This document shows, in pieces, positions 38,192 to 49,300 of a stretch of 64,000 nt of DNA. The first letter of the stretch is position 1, and every line of letters starts with the position of its first letter. The stretch lies in assembly GCA_007753675.1 (NCBI GenBank), contig CP036432.1, positions 3,136,394 to 3,200,393 of the forward strand. The letters are read 5' to 3'. Origin of the DNA: Stieleria magnilauensis. GTDB taxonomy: Bacteria; Planctomycetota; Planctomycetia; Pirellulales; Pirellulaceae. Below the pieces are notes generated by a model. The model had not been told where the DNA came from and searched no databases. It saw nothing but the letters and a program-made list of their open reading frames with translations. Position numbers and translations under genes: made by a program.

Positions 38192-38256
38192 CCTGGCTGC
38201 ATTGACTTGTCGCGTCCTCCCTGACTTCCTGATGCACAATCGCTGACACTCGCCCG

Positions 38257-39024
38257 ATGAACGACACTCCTCCACCGCTGAGTCACGCGGATCTGCTGGA
38301 ACTTAAACGCTGGAATACGCCCACCATTTACAACGGCTGGGAACAGATCACTGCGCGGGATGCCGGTCGGGAGTGTTTCAACCTTGAAGAAACCCACGAC
38401 TTCATGCCACAGATGGGCCCCATGATCGGTTACGCCGTGACGGTCGTGATCGAACCGGGCAACCCCGATCACAAGACGGCAAACACCAATGCGTGGAGCG
38501 AATACCGACGCTACGTGGCGTCGATGCCGGGACCCAAGATCGTTGTCGTGCAGGATCTGGACAAACCGGCGACCTTCGGTGCCTTTTGGGGTGAAGTGAA
38601 CAGCAACATCCATCGAGCCCTCGGCTGTGTCGGGGCGATCGTGGACGGTTCCATTCGTGACGTCGATGAAATGACCAATGCAGGCTTCAAAGCGTTGGCC
38701 CGCAGATTGAGCGTCGGGCATGCGTATAGCACCCCGGTTCGATGGGGCTGCGACGTCGAAGCGTTCGGCACGCCGATCACACCGGGAACGTTGATTCACG
38801 CGGACAAGCACGGGTTTCTTGCCGTGCCGATGGAGGACACGCCCAGGCTGTTGGACGCCGCCCGCAGCATGGATTCCTTCGAATGCCAGACCATGATCCC
38901 GACCGCCCGTAGCGCGGCCGGCCAATCAATGGAAGCACTCCTGACTGAAATCGATGACGCCTGCGCCCAATTTGGTGACTTGGTGAAAGCCAAGTTCTCC
39001 GGCAAACCGGGTGAATGGACATGA
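38257..39024 (+). CDS. RraA-like family protein (255 aa)
   Basis: The RraA/HMG aldolase core is recognisable: GCVGAIVDGSIRDVDEM (metal-binding Asp/Arg region) and PVRWGCDVEAFGTPITPGTLIHADKHGFLAVP. The family includes the RNase E inhibitor RraA and class II pyruvate aldolases for 4-hydroxy-4-methyl-2-oxoglutarate. The N-terminal part (LLELKRWNTPTIYNGWEQI) is typical of RraA-like proteins found with sugar-acid catabolic genes. It overlaps the deacetylase gene by ATGA, so they are translationally coupled. The neighbouring HpcH/HpaI aldolase at 40051 is consistent with a sugar-acid or aromatic-acid pathway, but the exact substrate is not determinable. Confidence 0.85.
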   Translation: MNDTPPPLSHADLLELKRWNTPTIYNGWEQITARDAGRECFNLEETHDFMPQMGPMIGYAVTVVIEPGNPDHKTANTNAWSEYRRYVASMPGPKIVVVQDLDKPATFGAFWGEVNSNIHRALGCVGAIVDGSIRDVDEMTNAGFKALARRLSVGHAYSTPVRWGCDVEAFGTPITPGTLIHADKHGFLAVPMEDTPRLLDAARSMDSFECQTMIPTARSAAGQSMEALLTEIDDACAQFGDLVKAKFSGKPGEWT

Positions 39025-39821
39025 ACCGAAAACATTTCGTGTTCGTTGTCGTCGCAGTGCTGGCTGCGACCTGCTCGTCACCTGATGCGTCTGGCGAAGA
39101 ACCTCGATCATCGGTGTTTGACGTCGATCGTGGCGGCGTCGTGATGACCTTCGACGACCGAAACTTCGACGATTGGGTCAATGCGATTGAGTTGTTTGAC
39201 CGGTTCGGTGTCAACGCGACGTTCTTTATCAGCGGCAAGATTGACGAACAGGCAGTCGAAGCCATCGGCCAGCTCAGAAGCCACGGTCACGCGATCGGTT
39301 CGCACAGTGTGCATCATCTGAAAGCCGTCGAGTACTGTCAGGATCATTCACCAGCCGTTTTTCTGCGGAATGAGATTCACCCGCAGTTGGAAGCGTTCCA
39401 AGCTGCGGGAGTCACTCCGACGTCGTTCGCCTATCCCATGAGCCGCAACGACGCCGTCACGGACGAGACATTGTTAACGGTGTTTCGACACCTGCGGACC
39501 GGCAAGAACGTGGCCGACGGGCAGCGCCTCTGCGATGTCGATGCGTTCTTTGTTCCAGCCAGCCGGATTCACCAGCAAGGTTGCCTGATCGCAAAGGGCA
39601 TCGACTACGCTCCCACGCGTCCCGATCGCACCTTCGAGCAGATCGACGCAGCGTTGATCCGCGCGGCAGAGAACAACGAAATCATCGTATTCTACGCGCA
39701 CCGCATCTGCGCGACGAAACCCGACGGAGGCCACTTCGTGACTCCCGAAGCACTGACTCAGATCTTTAGCAAAGCGAAGGAGCTGAACCTGCCGTTCTAC
39801 ACGTTCGATCAACTACCGTAG
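39021..39821 (+). CDS. Secreted polysaccharide deacetylase (NodB-type, 266 aa)
   Basis: A hydrophobic signal (FVFVVVAVLAATC) leads to a NodB homology domain. The catalytic and metal residues are visible as TFDD (Asp45, Asp46), ATFFISG, and GSHSVHH with His95 and His99 as the metal pair. A later Pro/Met region SFAYPMSRND and FYAHRI follow typical CE4 motifs. CE4 enzymes remove acetyl groups from chitin, xylan or peptidoglycan. Start at 39021 gives an ATGA overlap with the RraA-like gene; an in-frame ATG two codons earlier is less likely. Likely periplasmic. Not shown whether it acts on cell wall or exogenous glycan. Confidence 0.87.
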   Translation: MNRKHFVFVVVAVLAATCSSPDASGEEPRSSVFDVDRGGVVMTFDDRNFDDWVNAIELFDRFGVNATFFISGKIDEQAVEAIGQLRSHGHAIGSHSVHHLKAVEYCQDHSPAVFLRNEIHPQLEAFQAAGVTPTSFAYPMSRNDAVTDETLLTVFRHLRTGKNVADGQRLCDVDAFFVPASRIHQQGCLIAKGIDYAPTRPDRTFEQIDAALIRAAENNEIIVFYAHRICATKPDGGHFVTPEALTQIFSKAKELNLPFYTFDQLP

Positions 39822-39890
39822 CCGACGCACACAAATCAATGGATCAGTTGGACGGCACCGTTGGAAACGTTGAAAGAGATGGCAGCGAGC

Positions 39891-40039
39891 GGTTGGTCAA
39901 AAAATGGGTTGGTCAAAAAATCAGCGTGTCCAAAGAACCATTTTGCAAGCACAAAGGAACACCATTTTTTGACCACTCCATTTTTCGACCATTTCATCTT
40001 TCGACCATTTCATTTTTTGACCATTTCATCTTTCGACCA
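39891..40039. repeat. Inverted copy of the TTTTTTGACC repeat family (element A, copy 2)
   Basis: GGTTGGTCAAAAAATG at 39891-39906, repeated with one change at 39907-39922, is the exact reverse complement of the unit at 37541. The right part (about 39962-40039) returns to forward orientation as CCATTTTTTGACC and several CATTTTTCGACC / CATCTTTCGACC variants. Left and right arms can pair, so the whole element is a long imperfect hairpin. It ends about 12 bp before the aldolase start codon. Confidence 0.9.
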
Positions 40040-40050
40040 GAAAAACCAGA

Positions 40051-40809
40051 ATGCAAATGCAGTGGATCGACAAACAGCGATTGCGGCGTGAACCCCTTGC
40101 CGGCACCTTTCTCAACCTGGGCTCCGCGACGGCCGTTGAGATTGCCGCCGGCGTCGGTTTTGATTGGCTGCTGATTGATCTTGAACATGGATCCGGTTCG
40201 CTGGCCGATCTGCGCGGGATGCTGCTGGCCTGCCGCGCCGGCAACGCCGCGCCGGTCGTGCGTCTTCGTTCGGTCGACCCCGACACGGTCAAATTCGTGA
40301 TGGACAGCGGGGCGGCCGGAATCATGTTCCCCTATGTCAGCTCGGCCGACGAAGCTCGAAACGCGGTGCGTTGCATGAAGTACCCACCGCTGGGTCGCCG
40401 CGGCGTCGCCGGGGTGATCCGCGCGACCGACTACGGCCGGAACTGGCAGCAGTACTTTCAGGAAGCGAACGACAAGAGCCTGGTCATCGTCCAAATCGAA
40501 ACGCCCGAAGCGGTCGAGGCGGCCGAGGAGATCGCGGCGGTCGAGGGCGTCGACGTGTTGTTCGTCGGCCCGCTGGATCTTTCGGTCAACATGGGACACC
40601 CCGCCGACTTCGGGCACCCCGATGTCGCCAACGCCTTTCAACATGTCATCGACTGCTGTGATCGGCAGGGCAAATCGGCGGGAATTCTGACCAAAAACGG
40701 ATTCATCCAGCAACACAAAGAACAAGGCTTCCGGCTGCTCGCCTTCGGCTCCGACTCGGGCGCCATCCTCAGCGGCATGCAGAATGACCTGGCGGAACTT
40801 CGTTCCTGA
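40051..40809 (+). CDS. HpcH/HpaI family class II aldolase (252 aa)
   Basis: Family hallmarks: FDWLLIDLEHG (catalytic His region), MFPYVSSADEAR, GRRGVAG, VQIETPEAVEAAEEI (metal Glu) and VLFVGPLDLSVNMG (metal Asp). These enzymes cleave 2-keto-3-deoxy sugar acids or 4-hydroxy-2-oxo acids to pyruvate plus an aldehyde with a divalent metal (e.g. RhmA, GarL, HpaI). Length is typical. The start is the ATG at 40051 (a second in-frame ATG lies two codons later). The repeat element ends just upstream, so it may supply the leader. Substrate cannot be set from sequence. Confidence 0.9.
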   Translation: MQMQWIDKQRLRREPLAGTFLNLGSATAVEIAAGVGFDWLLIDLEHGSGSLADLRGMLLACRAGNAAPVVRLRSVDPDTVKFVMDSGAAGIMFPYVSSADEARNAVRCMKYPPLGRRGVAGVIRATDYGRNWQQYFQEANDKSLVIVQIETPEAVEAAEEIAAVEGVDVLFVGPLDLSVNMGHPADFGHPDVANAFQHVIDCCDRQGKSAGILTKNGFIQQHKEQGFRLLAFGSDSGAILSGMQNDLAELRS

Positions 40810-40963
40810 TTTTCCGCCCATTGGGCGATTGAGGCGATGCTCTGATTTCAACGCGGTGGTGCGAGCCGCTACGCATGCAGGCTAAAATCGAAAAAACATG
40901 ACGCGTTTCGGATCGCCGGTGGGCGGTCCCCTCTTCGAACATCTCAATCACCAGGAAGACTCC

Positions 40964-41935
40964 ATGAGAACGTTGCCTATTTATTTGCTCGCCGTCCTTG
41001 TTGCCGGTTCGGCGACCTTGCTCGGTCAAGACGCGGCCCCATCGAAGAAAGCGGCGAAGCCACTTGGGCCGCAGTATGATGCCTCTGTCCCCAAACCGAC
41101 GTTTTCGGAAGTGAAGTATGGTGATCATCCGCGGCACGTCATTGATTTCTGGAAGGCCGAATCGGACACCGCAACACCACTCGTCTTTGTGATCCACGGC
41201 GGGGGATGGCAGGGCGGATCGAAGGAACGTGTGCACCGATTTGCTGACGTGAACGCGCTGTTGAAGGCGGGGATCTCTGTTGCCGCGTGCAACTACCGTT
41301 ACGTCAAGCAGGCGGTCCAGTCCGGAATCGAGCCGCCGGTGAAAGCGCCACTGCACGACGCCGCACGTGCGCTTCAGTTCGTCCGCAGCAAGTCCGAGGA
41401 GTGGAATCTCGACAAGCAGCGCATCGGCGCCGCAGGCGGATCAGCCGGCGCCTGTTCGAGTTTATGGATCGCCTTTCACGATGACCTCGCCGACCCCGAT
41501 AGCGACGATCCCGTCAGCCGCGAATCCACGCGTCTCTGGTGCGCGGCGGTGACGGGCGCTCAAACGACACTCGATCCGAAGCAGATGAAGGAGTGGACAC
41601 CTAACAGTCGTTACGGCGGTCACGCCTTTGGCTTCGGCAGCTTTGCGAAGTTCTTGGAGGGTCGCGAAACGATTCTACCGTGGATCGCCGAATATTCACC
41701 CTTCGCCCTAGTCGACAAAGACGATCCCGGCGTCTACCTGATCTACTCACGGCCCCCAGCCATCGGAGAAAACCAGCAAGACCCGACACACACCGCCAAT
41801 TTCGGGGTCAAGCTGCAGGAGCACTGCAAAGCGAATGGCGTCGCCTGTGAGTTGGTCTATCCCGGCGCGCCCCACGTCGAGCACGAGACACCGACGGACT
41901 ACCTGATCGAGACGCTGCAGCAAAAGCAGCGGTAA
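40964..41935 (+). CDS. Secreted alpha/beta-hydrolase, esterase-like (323 aa)
   Basis: A signal peptide (MRTLPIYLLAVLVAGSATLLG) is followed by a BD-FAE/alpha/beta-hydrolase_3-like domain. The oxyanion loop is VFVIHGGGWQGG, the nucleophile is Ser160 in GAAGGSAGA, and the likely catalytic His is His304 in GAPHVEHETP. The enzyme class includes carboxylesterases and feruloyl/acetyl esterases, so deacetylation or de-esterification of polysaccharides is plausible and would suit the nearby deacetylase, but this is inference. The start at 40964 is the one with the signal peptide; an upstream in-frame ATG at 40898 is rejected. It is not coupled to neighbours by overlap. Confidence 0.88.
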   Translation: MRTLPIYLLAVLVAGSATLLGQDAAPSKKAAKPLGPQYDASVPKPTFSEVKYGDHPRHVIDFWKAESDTATPLVFVIHGGGWQGGSKERVHRFADVNALLKAGISVAACNYRYVKQAVQSGIEPPVKAPLHDAARALQFVRSKSEEWNLDKQRIGAAGGSAGACSSLWIAFHDDLADPDSDDPVSRESTRLWCAAVTGAQTTLDPKQMKEWTPNSRYGGHAFGFGSFAKFLEGRETILPWIAEYSPFALVDKDDPGVYLIYSRPPAIGENQQDPTHTANFGVKLQEHCKANGVACELVYPGAPHVEHETPTDYLIETLQQKQR

Positions 41936-42328
41936 CGCGACGTCTCGCTGGCGCGACTCGCCTTGCAATGCCCTCCATCGACAGTCGTTCCAACCGAAGG
42001 GGCCCGCTCGATGGGACTGAGAGGACTTATGGGACCTATCAGTCCGAAGTGTCCTAGTGGTCTCCTCGCAGAATCGTTGCCCCGGCGAGCAACGTGCAAT
42101 CGAAACCGAACTCGCGGCGGTTACCTCGGGCGCCGCGTCGAACAAATTCGGCCAGACGAAAACTTTTCTGCAAGGCAGCGTTATTCTTGAAACAAAACCA
42201 TTGACGGTTCGCTTGGAAAACTGAACGAGGTGTGTTTCGCCCGATTCTGCTGGCCGCGGTCACGCGACGGCCCAATCACGGGGCGGGTCCCCTCTGAACT
42301 CCACGCAAACCCAACGGACGAAACGACA
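41936..42328. repeat. 393-bp intergenic region with GGGACT repeat (42011-42060)
   Basis: Carries ATGGGACTGAGAGGACTTATGGG... at 42011-42060 with inverted arms GGACTGA (42014-42020) and TCAGTCC (42039-42045). Reading frames over it give MGLRGLMGPISP-type repeats. I recall such GGGACT arrays as frequent planctomycete intergenic repeats, but that memory is not checked. Nothing else is recognised. Confidence 0.6.
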
Positions 42329-43198
42329 ATGGCAACGATTCAAGAACCGGCGAGAAAGGCGCCCTGGCCACCCGCTCCGACGACCGACCAACAACCGGTC
42401 CCTTATCAAGTAGGCCAGAAGGAAGGCGAAACCTTCGCCTCGATTGCCAAGGACCATGGACTCGACGCCAAAGAACTGATCCGGTTCAACTTTGGCACGC
42501 TGAAGTCAGCCGAGATCAACTGGTATCTGGTCAACTACGTCCAGTGCCCCCGGCCTTCGCGTGGACAAAAATACGTGCATTTTCGTGGGGCAACCTACGA
42601 TGCGGCGAAGAAGTCCGGGATGATCTTTTTGCCCACCGGTGCTCCCCAGCCACAAGGAAACGGGTTCGGAAACAAGGTGGTCGAACTGTACAACGCCTTG
42701 AGCGATAGTGAAAAGTATCCCAACGGGTTGTGCTACCAAATCGCCTACAACCGGGTCAAAGCGGCTGCGATCCAGGTGGGCGTCGCCCTTCCATCGCTAT
42801 CCAGTCGCACGTCCTTTGGCCGACTGTGGGGCTCGTTCATCAACACCAAGACGAATTCTTGGTTTAATCTTCCCGAAAAATATCGTGGCAAAGGTGCCGC
42901 CGGAGCGATGGCGTATGCCAAGCTTGGCACGCTCGTCGAGCAGCAGGGAATCTGGGCCGGCAACCTGAAGCCGGGTGCCGTGATCCAAACGTGGAGCACC
43001 AAGTCCAACTACGAACTTGTCCGCGACAACAAACGGCCTCGCGGGATCGGACACTCCTTCATCTTCCTCCGCTATTCGACCTCCGGGGGCAACATCGACG
43101 GCATGCACATCGCCGACCAGGGTTACCAGGGACGGCGCGTGTTGTCGCGAGGCCACTGGGGTTATTGGGTCGGAGCCAATCTGGTCAAAGGCGGTTGA
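42329..43198 (+). CDS. LysM-like protein with Cys/His C-terminal domain (289 aa)
   Basis: Begins MATIQEPARKAPWPP without a signal peptide. Residues about 25-80 form a LysM-like module (VPYQVGQKEGETFASIAKDHGLDAKELIRFN). The C-terminal domain (about 110-289) holds Cys135 in NGLCYQIA and His242 in GIGHSFIFLRY, a Cys...His pair that could form an NlpC/P60- or CHAP-type catalytic dyad, though no family signature is certain. No signal peptide suggests either export by a non-Sec route or a cytoplasmic role. The next gene, the giant protein, is convergent. Function not assigned. Confidence 0.75.
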   Translation: MATIQEPARKAPWPPAPTTDQQPVPYQVGQKEGETFASIAKDHGLDAKELIRFNFGTLKSAEINWYLVNYVQCPRPSRGQKYVHFRGATYDAAKKSGMIFLPTGAPQPQGNGFGNKVVELYNALSDSEKYPNGLCYQIAYNRVKAAAIQVGVALPSLSSRTSFGRLWGSFINTKTNSWFNLPEKYRGKGAAGAMAYAKLGTLVEQQGIWAGNLKPGAVIQTWSTKSNYELVRDNKRPRGIGHSFIFLRYSTSGGNIDGMHIADQGYQGRRVLSRGHWGYWVGANLVKGG

Positions 43199-43344
43199 AA
43201 ACACGAGTCACTGGAGGGCCGCAGGTTAAGCGATGGTTGCACTTGCGGCGTGAGAAAGGCCTGGATGGAAAAAAGATGACGCGCCAGCTGGAGTTGGCAA
43301 AAAAATGGGAGGGGACGGCTGGGAGTGTTATCGATCGTTGGCGA

Positions 43345-46300
43345 TCAGAACAAGCGAGTGCCAAAACGGGCTTTGAACTCAATATTGTCATCACGATCTT
43401 GAGTCTCGTCATCACTGTCGTAATCAAAGATCTCGTCGAAACGCAAATCTCGTCGGTACTTTACAAACTTACTGTTGTCCCGACCGAGGACGGTTCCGTC
43501 GCCGTCAATGTCGCCAAACAGGCGATGGAACTCATCGATGGAGGACACGCCGGGCGCATCGCCGTTGGCATCGATGCCGAATTCCGATCCGTCGACCATC
43601 AGGGTGTAGAGGCCGTCGACCAACATCGGAGAAAGCTCTGCCTGCGAGGCCGAGATGGCTTCGATCAAAGTCGTCCCTGCGAATCCAAGGACGACGACCT
43701 GTTTTCCATTGACCAGTTCGGAATTGAGCACCTCAAGCTGGACGCGCGATCCGGCTGATGACTCAACGACAAAACCGTCCCCTTGGACGGGACCTGGAGC
43801 GATGTTCACCGCCCCCGCAAATGTCACCTGAATTTTTCGAATGATCGAGCGTTGCCCCGTCGAATCGGGAGTGTAATCAAGTTCCGATTGGGCGTCTTCG
43901 TTGAAGTAAACAACGCTCTCAACGGGAACAGAGGCCAGTCCCAAGTCATCGTTCAAAATGGTACCGAGTCCGCTGCCGTCGCTTATCGTCACATCGCGGC
44001 CTGATGATTGAACATTGCTCAACAGGACGAGGAAGGTCTCATCCGGCTCAGCGAAGACATCCCCGACCACGCTGACGTTAAACGATTCTGTGATCGATGT
44101 GTTGCCATCGAACTGCAGCGAGCCACTGAGGTTCAGGTAGTCGTTGTCTGAAGTCGTCGCAGAACCGTCAGCCGTGGCGTAGTCGACAGAAACGGGGACA
44201 TCTACCGAATGGTTCAGCGTCACGGTAAATCTCGTGATGACCTGCCCACTATTGCCTTCGAAAACCACCGAGTCATCGATTGAAAACGCGGCGGAGTCGT
44301 CGTTGAAAATCACGCCTGTCGCCGAGTTGGGGCTACCAACCAGGTATTGCCCACCTGGCGCCGGTGCGACTGAAAGGACAACGGTTTCATCTAACTCCAC
44401 TATGTCGTCCTGATTCGGTGTGACAACAACAGTCACAGCCTCTACTCCAACTGGGAAGGAGATCGATCCGCTATGAGTCATCGAATAATCGACACCCGGT
44501 GTTGCAGAACCCGTCGTCGCAAAATCAACTGAAAGGGCAGGTGTTTCCGAAGAAACGTTATCCCGAGTCACTGTAAAAGTGACTGTTTCAGCACCGTCCT
44601 CCGTGACTGCGACTGCGACTGCGGGCCCCAGAATAGAAATCTGACTGATGTCATCGTTCAAGATCAAGGATGACGCGGATGACGTGGCAGGATCAAGGGA
44701 ATAGGCGAAATTGGAAAGAATCGTGACCGTGATGTCCTCGTCTGGCTCGACAATTGAGTCAGCCGCCACAGTGTATTGGATGGACGCCGAAGGAGTCCCG
44801 GCGGCCAGGGTAATGCTACCTGTGGACAATCCGTTGTAGTCCGATCCTGCCGACGCAGAGCCGGCGACTTCGTAGTGGATCGTCACAGGAACCGTCAGAT
44901 CACCGGTCCGCAAGAATGAAACTTCACGCGTCCCATACTGATCCTCTACGAATCCAGGAACCATTTCGACGCCCACCTTCGGTAGTGAATCGTCATTCAC
45001 GATCGTCCCGACCAGCGAACTCGGCGCCCCAACGATGTAGGCAGCGTCGGGAAGAAGTGACAGGATGACCGTTTCGTCGGGCTCGATATCGGGATCCTGT
45101 TGCGGATCAATGGTGACCGACGCAGTGTTCTCACCGACGGCAAACGTGATCTCACCTACCGCGCTGGGGACATAGTCCACACCGGATTCCGCGGTTCCCG
45201 TGGTCGAAAACTTGACCGTCAGCTCGGGACTCGTCGAATCAACGCTGTCGCGAACAAAGACGAAATTCATTGTACCGGCATCATCTTCGTTGATTGCGTT
45301 TGGCCCAAGCGACATGCTAATCGTGCTGAAATCATCATCCGCAATGGTTCCGACAGCTGATCCATTCGTGCCGATGATGTAATCACCCTCGAGAATCGTC
45401 AATTGCACGGTTTCAGAGAATTCAACCAATTCATCGTCGACCGGCCAAACTTCAATCGTGGTTTGGAATTGTCCCGCGGCGAGTGAAAGTAAGCCATCGT
45501 GCGAACCAGAAAAATCTACACCAAGTGTTGCGGTACCCGATATGCCATAACCAATGGTCAGTGGCAGGCTCGCGTCATCACGGGAGAATGTATAGATCAG
45601 CGGCGAATCCCCGTTCTCCGCAACCTCATTCGGAGCGACGGCAACCGATACCGTAGGCCGATCGTCATTATTGATGGTTGCGATCCGCTGATTGTCTCTG
45701 ATTAGAACGGTACGGTTCGAAGCAGAGAGATTGGCCAGTTCGACGACAAAGGTCTCATTTAACTCGACCTTGGTATCGCCGTTGATGGTGACGTTGATCG
45801 TTTGAGTTTCACCGGCGGTTCCGGTGAAGTTCAAGGTGCCGCTTGAGGCCACGTAGTCGCCATCGCCCGTCGTGGCGGTGCCGTCGGCGGTGGCGAAGTC
45901 GACCGACAAGCCCGTGTCGACCGCCGAGTCCAGTGTGACGGTGAACGTCAAGTCGGTGGTCCCCGAGTCGCCTTCGGTGATCGCGACGTCCCCGATCGAC
46001 AAGGACGCGGAATCGTCATTACTGATCGTACCGGTTGCCTGCGCGTCGGAGACTGTCACGTTGCGACCCGAGGCCGCCAAGTTCGACAGATCGACGACGA
46101 AGGCTTCATTCAACTCGACCTTGGTATCGCCATTGATGGTGACGTTGATCGTTTGAGTTTCACCGGCGGTTCCGGTGAAGTTCAAGGTGCCGCTTGTGGC
46201 CACATAGTCGCCATCTCCCGTCGTGGCGGTGCCGTCGGCGGTGGCAAAGTCGACCGACAAGCCCGTGTCGACCGCCGAGTCCAGTGTGACGGTGAACGTC

Positions 46301-49300
46301 ACGTCGGTGGTCCCCGAGTCGCCTTCGGTGATCGCGACATCCCCGATCGACAAGGACGCGGAATCGTCATTGTTGATCGTGCCGGTTGCCTGTGCGTCCG
46401 CCAGCGTTACGCCGACTCCGGTGACATTGGAAAGGGTGACCAGAAAGTTTTCATCGAGTTCAACGGTATTGTCGCCGCTGACTGCAACCGAGAAGGTCTG
46501 GGTCTCGCCGGCTGATCCCGAGAAGGCGAGTGTCGTGGACGAGGCAACGTAGTCCTCGCCAGAGGTTGCCGTTCCATCAGCCGTCGCGACGTCAACATTG
46601 AACACGGTGTCCACTTCTGAATCAAGCGTGACAATGAAGTCAAAGATGGTTGTCCCCTCCGCACCTTCGGATTGAGTGACATCGGCGATCGAGAGCGACG
46701 CGCCGTCGTCATTGTTGATCGTGCCGGTTGCCTGTGCGTCGGAGACTGTCACGTTGCGACCCGAGGCCGCCAAGTTCGACAGATCGACGACAAAGGCTTC
46801 ATTCAACTCGACCTTGGTATCGCCATTGATGGTGACGTTGATCGATTGAGTTTCACCGGCGGTTCCGGTGAAGTTCAAGGTGCCGCTTGTGGCCACATAG
46901 TCGCCATCGCCCGTCGTGGCGGTGCCGTCGGCGGTGGCAAAGTCGACCGACAAGCCCGTGTCGACCGCCGAGTCCAGTGTGACGGTGAACGTCAAGTCGG
47001 TGGTCCCCGAGTCGCCTTCGGTGATCGCGACATCCCCAATCGACAAGGACGCGGAATCGTCATTGTTGATCGTGCCGGTTGCCTGCGCGTCGGTGACTGT
47101 CACGTTGCGACCCGAGGCCGCCAAGTTCGACAGATCGACGACGAAGGCTTCATTCAACTCGACCTTGGCATCGCCGTTGATGGTGACGTTGATCGTTTGA
47201 GTTTCACCGGCGGTTCCGGTGAAGTTCAAGGTGCCGCTTGTGGCCACGTAGTCGCCATCGCCCGTCGTGGCGGTGCCGTCGGCGGTGGTGAAGTCGACCG
47301 ACAAGCCCGTGTCGACCGCCGAGTCCAGTGTGACGGTGAACGTCACGTCGGTGGTCCCCGAGTCGCCTTCGGTGATCGCGACGTCCCCGATCGACAAGGA
47401 CGCGGAATCGTCATTACTGATCGTACCGGTTGCCTGCGCGTCGGAGACTGTCACGTTGCGACCCGAGGCCGCCAAGTTCGACAGATCGACGACGAAGGCT
47501 TCATTCAACTCGACCTTGGTATCGCCATTGATGGTGACGTTGATCGTTTGAGTTTCACCGGCGGTTCCGGTGAAGTTCAAGGTGCCGCTTGTGGCCACAT
47601 AGTCGCCATCTCCCGTCGTGGCGGTGCCGTCGGCGGTGGCAAAGTCGACCGACAAGCCCGTGTCGACCGCCGAGTCCAGTGTGACGGTGAACGTCACGTC
47701 GGTGGTCCCCGAGTCGCCTTCGGTGATCGCGACATCCCCGATCGACAAGGACGCGGAATCGTCATTGTTGATCGTGCCGGTTGCCTGTGCGTCCGCCAGC
47801 GTTACGCCGACTCCGGTGACATTGGAAAGGGTGACCAGAAAGTTTTCATCGAGTTCAACGGTATTGTCGCCGCTGACTGCAACCGAGAAGGTCTGGGTCT
47901 CGCCGGCTGATCCCGAGAAGGCGAGTGTCGTGGACGAGGCAACGTAGTCCTCGCCAGAGGTTGCCGTTCCATCAGCCGTCGCGACGTCAACATTGAACAC
48001 GGTGTCCACTTCTGAATCAAGCGTGACAATGAAGTCAAAGATGGTTGTCCCATCCGCACCTTCGGATTGAGTGACATCGGCGATCGAGAGCGACGCGCCG
48101 TCGTCATTGTTGATCGTGCCGGTTGCCTGTGCGTCGGAGACTGTCACGTTGCGACCCGAGGCCGCCAAGTTCGACAGATCGACGACAAAGGCTTCATTCA
48201 ACTCGACCTTGGTATCGCCATTGATGGTGACGTTGATCGATTGAGTTTCACCGGCGGTTCCGGTGAAGTTCAAGGTGCCGCTTGTGGCCACATAGTCGCC
48301 ATCGCCCGTCGTGGCGGTGCCGTCGGCGGTGGCAAAGTCGACCGACAAGCCCGTGTCGACCGCCGAGTCCAGTGTGACGGTGAACGTCACGTCGGCGGTC
48401 CCCGAGTCGCCTTCGGTGATCGCGACGTCCCCGATCGACAAGGACGCGGAATCGTCATTGTTGATCGTGCCGGTTGCCTGTGCGTCGGAGACTGTCACGT
48501 TGCGACCCGAGGCCGCCAAGTTCGACAGATCGACGACGAAGGCTTCATTCAACTCGACCTTGGTATCGCCGTTGATGGTGACGTTGATCGTTTGAGTTTC
48601 ACCGGCGGTTCCGGTGAAGTTCAAGGTGCCGCTTGTGGCCACGTAGTCGCCATCGCCCGTCGTGGCGGTACCGTCGGCGGTGGCGAAGTCGACCGACAAG
48701 CCCGTGTCGACCGCCGAGTCCAGTGTGACGGTGAACGTCACGTCGGTGGTCCCCGAGTCGCCTTCGGTGATCGCGACATTCCCGATCGACAAGGACGCGG
48801 AATCGTCATTACTGATCGTGCCGGTTGCCTGTGCGTCGGAGACTGTTACGTTGCGCCCCGAGGCCGCCAAGTTCGACAGATCGACGACAAAGGCTTCATT
48901 CAACTCGACCTTGGTATCGCCATTGATGGAGACGTTGATCGTTTGAGTTTCACCGGCGGTTCCGGTGAAGTTCAAGGTGCCGCTTGTGGCCACGTAGTCG
49001 CCATCGCCCGTCGTGGCGGTGCCGTCGGCGGTGGTGAAGTCGACCGACAAGCCCATGTCGACCGCCGAGTCCAATGTGACGGTGAACGTCAAGTCGGTGG
49101 TCCCCGAGTCGCCTTCGGTGATCGCGACATCCCCGATCGACAAGGACGCGGAATCGTCATTACTGATCGTGCCGCTTGCCTGTGCGTCCGCCAGCGTTAC
49201 GCCGACTCCGGTGACATTGGAAAGGGTGACCAGAAAGTTTTCATCGAGTTCAACGGTATTGTCGCCGCTGACTGCAACCGAGAAGGTCTGGGTCTCGCCG

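Noticed and set aside
39839..40174. Plus-strand ORF over the element at 39.9 kb
   Set aside because: Translates the same repeat family and overlaps the aldolase gene in another frame.
43199..43344. Coding-like stretch (LRREKGLDGKKMTRQLELAKKWEG) after the LysM gene
   Set aside because: Looks protein-like but has no start and runs out of frame into the antisense of the giant gene; possible gene remnant, not supported.
46672..47910. 412-codon plus-strand ORF (and its near-identical copy at 48067-49305)
   Set aside because: Both lie antisense to the giant gene and are spaced by 1395 bp, so they are shadows of the tandem Calx-beta array, not genes.
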